DNA from: Theocolax elegans
Taxonomy: Eukaryota > Arthropoda > Insecta > Hymenoptera > Cerocephalidae
Reading direction: 5' to 3'
Length of the DNA: 64,000 nucleotides
Assembly (NCBI GenBank): GCA_026168455.1
Contig: CM047426.1
Location: forward strand, 83,169,986 to 83,233,985
Under the pieces are notes generated by a model. That model did not search any database and had not been told where the DNA came from. It worked only from the letters and a program-made list of their open reading frames with translations. The position numbers were made by a program, and so were the translations under genes. Below are positions 60,181-64,000 of this stretch, piece after piece (positions within the stretch are counted from its first letter, which is position 1; the number at the start of each line of letters is the position of its first letter).

Positions 60181-61916
60181 AAGCAAATTACTCGTCGCAA
60201 CTGTCAATATAACAAGTAACGTCGAACAGCAGTTACCGGTAGCTACATCAGCAATTGGCAGACAGGTCCGCGCGTTTGTCGCGCGTAATTCGCCCAAAAC
60301 TTCGCCTCGAAATTCCGTGTGTATGTGAGAGAAAGAGGAAGGTAGAGAGATCGAGAGAGGGAGAGAGAGAGAGAGCAGAGAGACTAGACCCCTGATGACA
60401 CCAAGGTGGTCCAAAAAACGGAAGTGGAGAGGAGGTATAGTCCCGGGCAAAGTACGGGATTTAGTCGAGACACAGCTAGCCGAGGTACTACAGGGACAAG
60501 AGGCGAAAGACAGGAGGTGGAGGAAAAGCTTCATCGATCTCGTTAAACCTCGCCGTGGCGTTTGCTCCCTTTACTTCCACCGTGATGTCCTCCTCTTCGA
60601 CGCCTCCTTTTTTTACTCCTCGTAGAATCAACCGCTTCCCCCGGTGCTTTCCTATCCTCGCTCGCTTTCTCTCCCTCGGTTCTTCTCTAGAGAGAACCGA
60701 TGCCTAATACATTCGAGGCTTCGCGTCCCAGACCACCAGCCTTAGATTACACTCAAGGGATAAATTTCTGCCTTTCTCAGCTGCGCGTTTTCCATCAACG
60801 GCTATCTTATTTAACTTCTCGAGTGTTCTTCTTGCTTTCTATCTCACTTCCTGTTCGTTTTCCTCTTATGCTCCTCCTTCTCCTACTCCTCTTTTTCTTC
60901 TTCTTCTTTCCTTTTTTTCTCGTGTTGCCCGTGATTTCTATACATGCGGAAGACTTCGTGTCAGGCAGTAGAGAAATAAAAACTTCTTAGAATTTTCGAG
61001 TGTTTGATGATGAGAAAACATTTTGTAATTCATTGGCTACCTGCTTATGCATACAAAATCGAATTGTGATAGTTTTTAGTCTCATACAACCTACTATTCT
61101 TTAAAGGTAACTGTAGCAATAGCTTTATACTACATTTACAATTTCAAATGATGTGGAGAAACGCTATGTGGATAAAATATGGTAAAATGCATAACAACTG
61201 TTACATAATAATTTATTTTGTAGAAAGTTTTTTTCAATATTAAATGTTAGTAAAATTGTAAAATTGTATAATTTTGAAAGCAATTTGTATAGTAATTAAA
61301 GGACTCTCTATGAACTTGATAGAAATTTACACGAAACCCATTAAATTCATACAATTTATAAATTGCAATAGAAATTCTGTTAATTTTCGTCAGGATCAAA
61401 TTAGAATTATGAAAGGATTATATCAAGTAATTTAAATAGGATTTAAAATCATTATAAATAAAGTTTTATTAGCAAGCATGTATGAATTGAAAGTTGAACG
61501 AGTAATACTGATATATAACATTATCTAGTTAAAATTTTAATTATAACGTCATCTTCACTGTAACTACTGGTGTATGTGTATAAATTACTATGCAATGTAA
61601 TCTAAACTTTCTCTTCGTGCACAATAATATAATGAAGCCATTAATTATTATAACTAAATATATGATGAATATAATAGAGTATCTTGAATGCTATAAATGC
61701 GAGTGGCGATTCATTATTCATCATTATCATCATCACCGCGCCATTCATTCAAAATATCGATGTAAAATGAATCCTTCAATTTTGTACATTCCATTTATAG
61801 TTACCATACATACTCGAACCACTGGCATTTTTCATTTATCGCCATATATATTCTCGTGTCACTCTGTCTTTGTCTCCGACTCGTCTTCATCTTCCATTTC
61901 TGCGATTCTCACTCTC

Positions 61917-61918
<2 letters not shown>

Positions 61919-61962
<44 letters not shown>
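61919..61962. repeat. Long (CT)n microsatellite
   Basis: About 21-22 uninterrupted CT units, the longest dinucleotide run of this kind in the window, followed by CT/TTTC-rich DNA to about 62000. Confidence 0.95.
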
Positions 61963-61965
<3 letters not shown>

Positions 61966-62361
61966 TTCTCTCTTTCTCTTTCTCTTTGCTTCTCTTCTCT
62001 TCCCTTTCATCTCCCTACAGGTTTGCACTATCGCGATCTCCGTAAAGTGCACGATTTGATTCCTCGACCTCCGTATATATATATACGCCCTCTCTCGTCT
62101 AGTTGCTCCCTCTATTCTATCCCTCTTGGTCTTTATCTCTGTTTCCTTTTCTTCATGGCTCTCTTTCTTCTTCTTTCTTTCTCTCTACACGTTCAAACCC
62201 GTCTCTCTCCTCTCGTATTTTGTCGATCAGAGCGCGAAAGCGAACGCCAGGAGCGAGAAATGTTGGCTTTCAAGCCTCCTTCACTCCCTCCTCGCTTCGT
62301 CTCTCAGATATATCGCACTCGATAAATAGGAAAGCGACTCGTCTATACAACACCTTCTGTA

Positions 62362-62363
<2 letters not shown>

Positions 62364-62392
<29 letters not shown>

Positions 62393-62412
62393 TTACACAC
62401 GCACACACACAC
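62364..62412. repeat. Compound (TA)n and (CA)n microsatellite
   Basis: TA run, TACATATATA spacer, then CA units interspersed with CCCA. A second CA run lies at about 62740-62768. Confidence 0.85.
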
Positions 62413-64000
62413 CCACCCACACACCCACACACCTACAGAGTGGCTTGAGAGCACAGGAGCATCAGACGAATGGCCGCGTGAGCGATACTCGTATATTTCC
62501 TCATCCCGAGACGTGTGCGAGAACCGGCTATCCAGCTTCTCGCCTGTGTATAACTTTATCCCTATACGTACATGTATACATACCTATGTGTGGATCTGTA
62601 TATGTATACGAACGTTTGGCCAAATACTTCTCTTGCCCCTTTTTTCTCTTCATTTTTTATTCCTGCATAAGGATATCTCTCGGAACTCGCCATTCACGAG
62701 ATTCGCTAACGGAGATTCTATGTGCATCTACATATACACGCACACACACACACACACTCACACACACATATATATAGACACGTCAGTTTTGCGATTCACA
62801 TCGAGTTTCTGTTTCCAATCAATTTATTCCTATGGCCAAAGTGGCCTCTGAATTCTTTTATGAACTAAGCAAAGAGAATATATATCTGCGTACACTCCTT
62901 GATCTTTGATTAAGGATTCATTTATTATGTAGAATTGAAATCTAGATGTGAGTAAAATGCGTGAAATTTGGAATTTTTAATATTTTTTTTCGATAAAGTT
63001 TCATCTGCATTATATAATACTATTGAATACTAGATACGTAGAACCTTTGAATTTATATTTTTCAAACATTATTTCAATGGAGGAAAATACTTTTTTGGGT
63101 GCTCGAATAATCAAGAAGAAATGTCTGACCAAATCAATACTTGTACTACTATCAATAACATTTATTAATACTTATACTTATTAATTTTGGATAGTGGCAT
63201 TAAATTAAATCAGATATAAGTAGAATATTTATTTGTTATTTATTAAATAATTCTATTAACCTGCGTTAATTCCACGAAAATAAATCTCCAAATAATTTGC
63301 CAAAGTAAGATTCTTGAATGAGTTCGAGTTCGTTGAAAGAAGATTCCTAAAGACCTGAGAACGTTTTTCTTCCGAGTGTCGAGGATTACCAATTACGCAT
63401 AAAAAACGCCCCCTCGTAAAGTGACTTTTCATTTGCTCGCGAGGGAATCATTTCTGTCGGTCGGAACGCGTGTAAAGTCTGAGAATCGTGATAACAACCA
63501 ATTCTTACGTCTTTTACTCTCTTTTGCCACTTTCTTTTCTACAGAAAAAAGTGAAATAAAGAATACCTATATTTCGATTAGAACACAAAATTCTGTTAAT
63601 GGATTTAAAATAATATTATTAATCAAAATTGTTATTAGGATTAACTTCATAACTACAAATCAAAATATTAATTAAATATTTCAATTTTCATGTAACTATA
63701 TAATAGTAATTATAAATAAACCAGTTTTTAATCAATTATATTTTCTTTTATATATTTTTTAATTTATAACTTACTTTTCTTCATTTCTGTGCCACGATCC
63801 ATTTGCGTAACAAAGTTACTATTATTAAAGTCCGTTTCATTTGGGAGTTTCCCGTAATTTTATATATTGCTGTAGATGAACAATTTTGATCTTTGTTTGA
63901 ATAGCAGTTATGGTAGTAAACGTTTTAATGGTATACCTGCGGTTTAGTATATACTATTTTCATTTAATTTACGAAATGAACTTGGCAGTCTTATTGTAAA

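Larger units (their letters stand above)
60181..64000. other. Noncoding: pyrimidine-rich islands, microsatellites and spacer
   Basis: The island at 60180-60990 has a GA tract (about 60340-60380) and a CTT-rich stretch. AT-rich spacer fills 61000-61690. The island at 61690-62880 contains a 44-base CT run, TA and CA runs and GC-richer DNA; frames up to 224 codons there are Ser/Leu- or Thr/His-rich repeat products. Positions 62880-63290 and 63560-64000 are AT-rich; 63290-63560 is a weak island. I call no gene. Confidence 0.5.

Noticed and set aside
59989..60534. 181-codon frame on the minus strand
   Set aside because: It passes through a GA/CT tract and has no recognisable motif; the opposite strand is also partly open.
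61590..62851. Frames up to 224 codons on the + strand
   Set aside because: The translations are Ser/Leu runs from the CT repeat and Thr/His runs from CA repeats, in three overlapping frames; no domain or splice context.
1..64000. CRISPR arrays, bacterial promoters, operons, riboswitches
   Set aside because: Sequence style, intron-like spacer and insect retroelements point to a eukaryotic nuclear genome; no regularly spaced direct repeats were seen.

Overview
The window looks like insect nuclear DNA, probably from a hymenopteran. The reasons are AT-rich spacer broken by CpG-rich islands, very frequent (GA)n/(CT)n, (TA)n and (CA)n tracts, relics of R1-clade non-LTR retrotransposons, pol III-derived short repeats and several foldback (MITE-like) elements. 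I see no operon, no bacterial gene and no long intact open reading frame. The order-level guess is inference from base composition and repeat types only.

Gene content is very low. The best coding candidate is a 3'-terminal exon at 28814-29127 (+), with an acceptor AG, an open frame of about 103 codons, a stop and a poly(A) signal. I do not recognise its product. Two much weaker exon-like segments lie at 27252-27365 (+) and 46368-46439 (-). The rest reads as intergenic or long-intron sequence: 300-700 bp islands of higher GC alternate with 0.5-1.5 kb of AT-rich DNA across all 64 kb, as expected around a developmentally regulated gene with many distal elements.

Layout: 0-16.3 kb, spacer with islands. 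16.3-20 kb, a repeat cluster: a 5S rRNA-derived element on the minus strand, then two decayed R1-clade retrotransposon relics in the same orientation (a 3' fragment, followed by a copy running from ORF1 to the 3' end with deletions). 22.6-23.2 kb, a foldback element with 220 bp arms. 25.46-25.53 kb, a tRNA-like gene relic (-). 27-29.2 kb, the exon-bearing island. 30.3-30.7 kb, a second foldback element. 39.1-39.5 kb, a probable relative of the first. 42.75 kb, an RNase H relic. 43.23-45.83 kb, a tandem duplication of a roughly 1.3 kb unit, each copy carrying a tRNA-like pol III promoter and a pair of ACCGGT-centred palindromes. 47.08 kb, a tRNA-derived SINE-like head. 52.9-53.6 kb, a diverged inverted repeat.

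The most interesting object is at 54947-55516: a nearly perfect 215 bp inverted repeat whose loop side carries a complete hammerhead-ribozyme-like core on the minus strand. The inverted-repeat arms begin exactly at the GTC of the predicted cleavage site. This is the kind of ribozyme known from Penelope-like elements and retrozymes.
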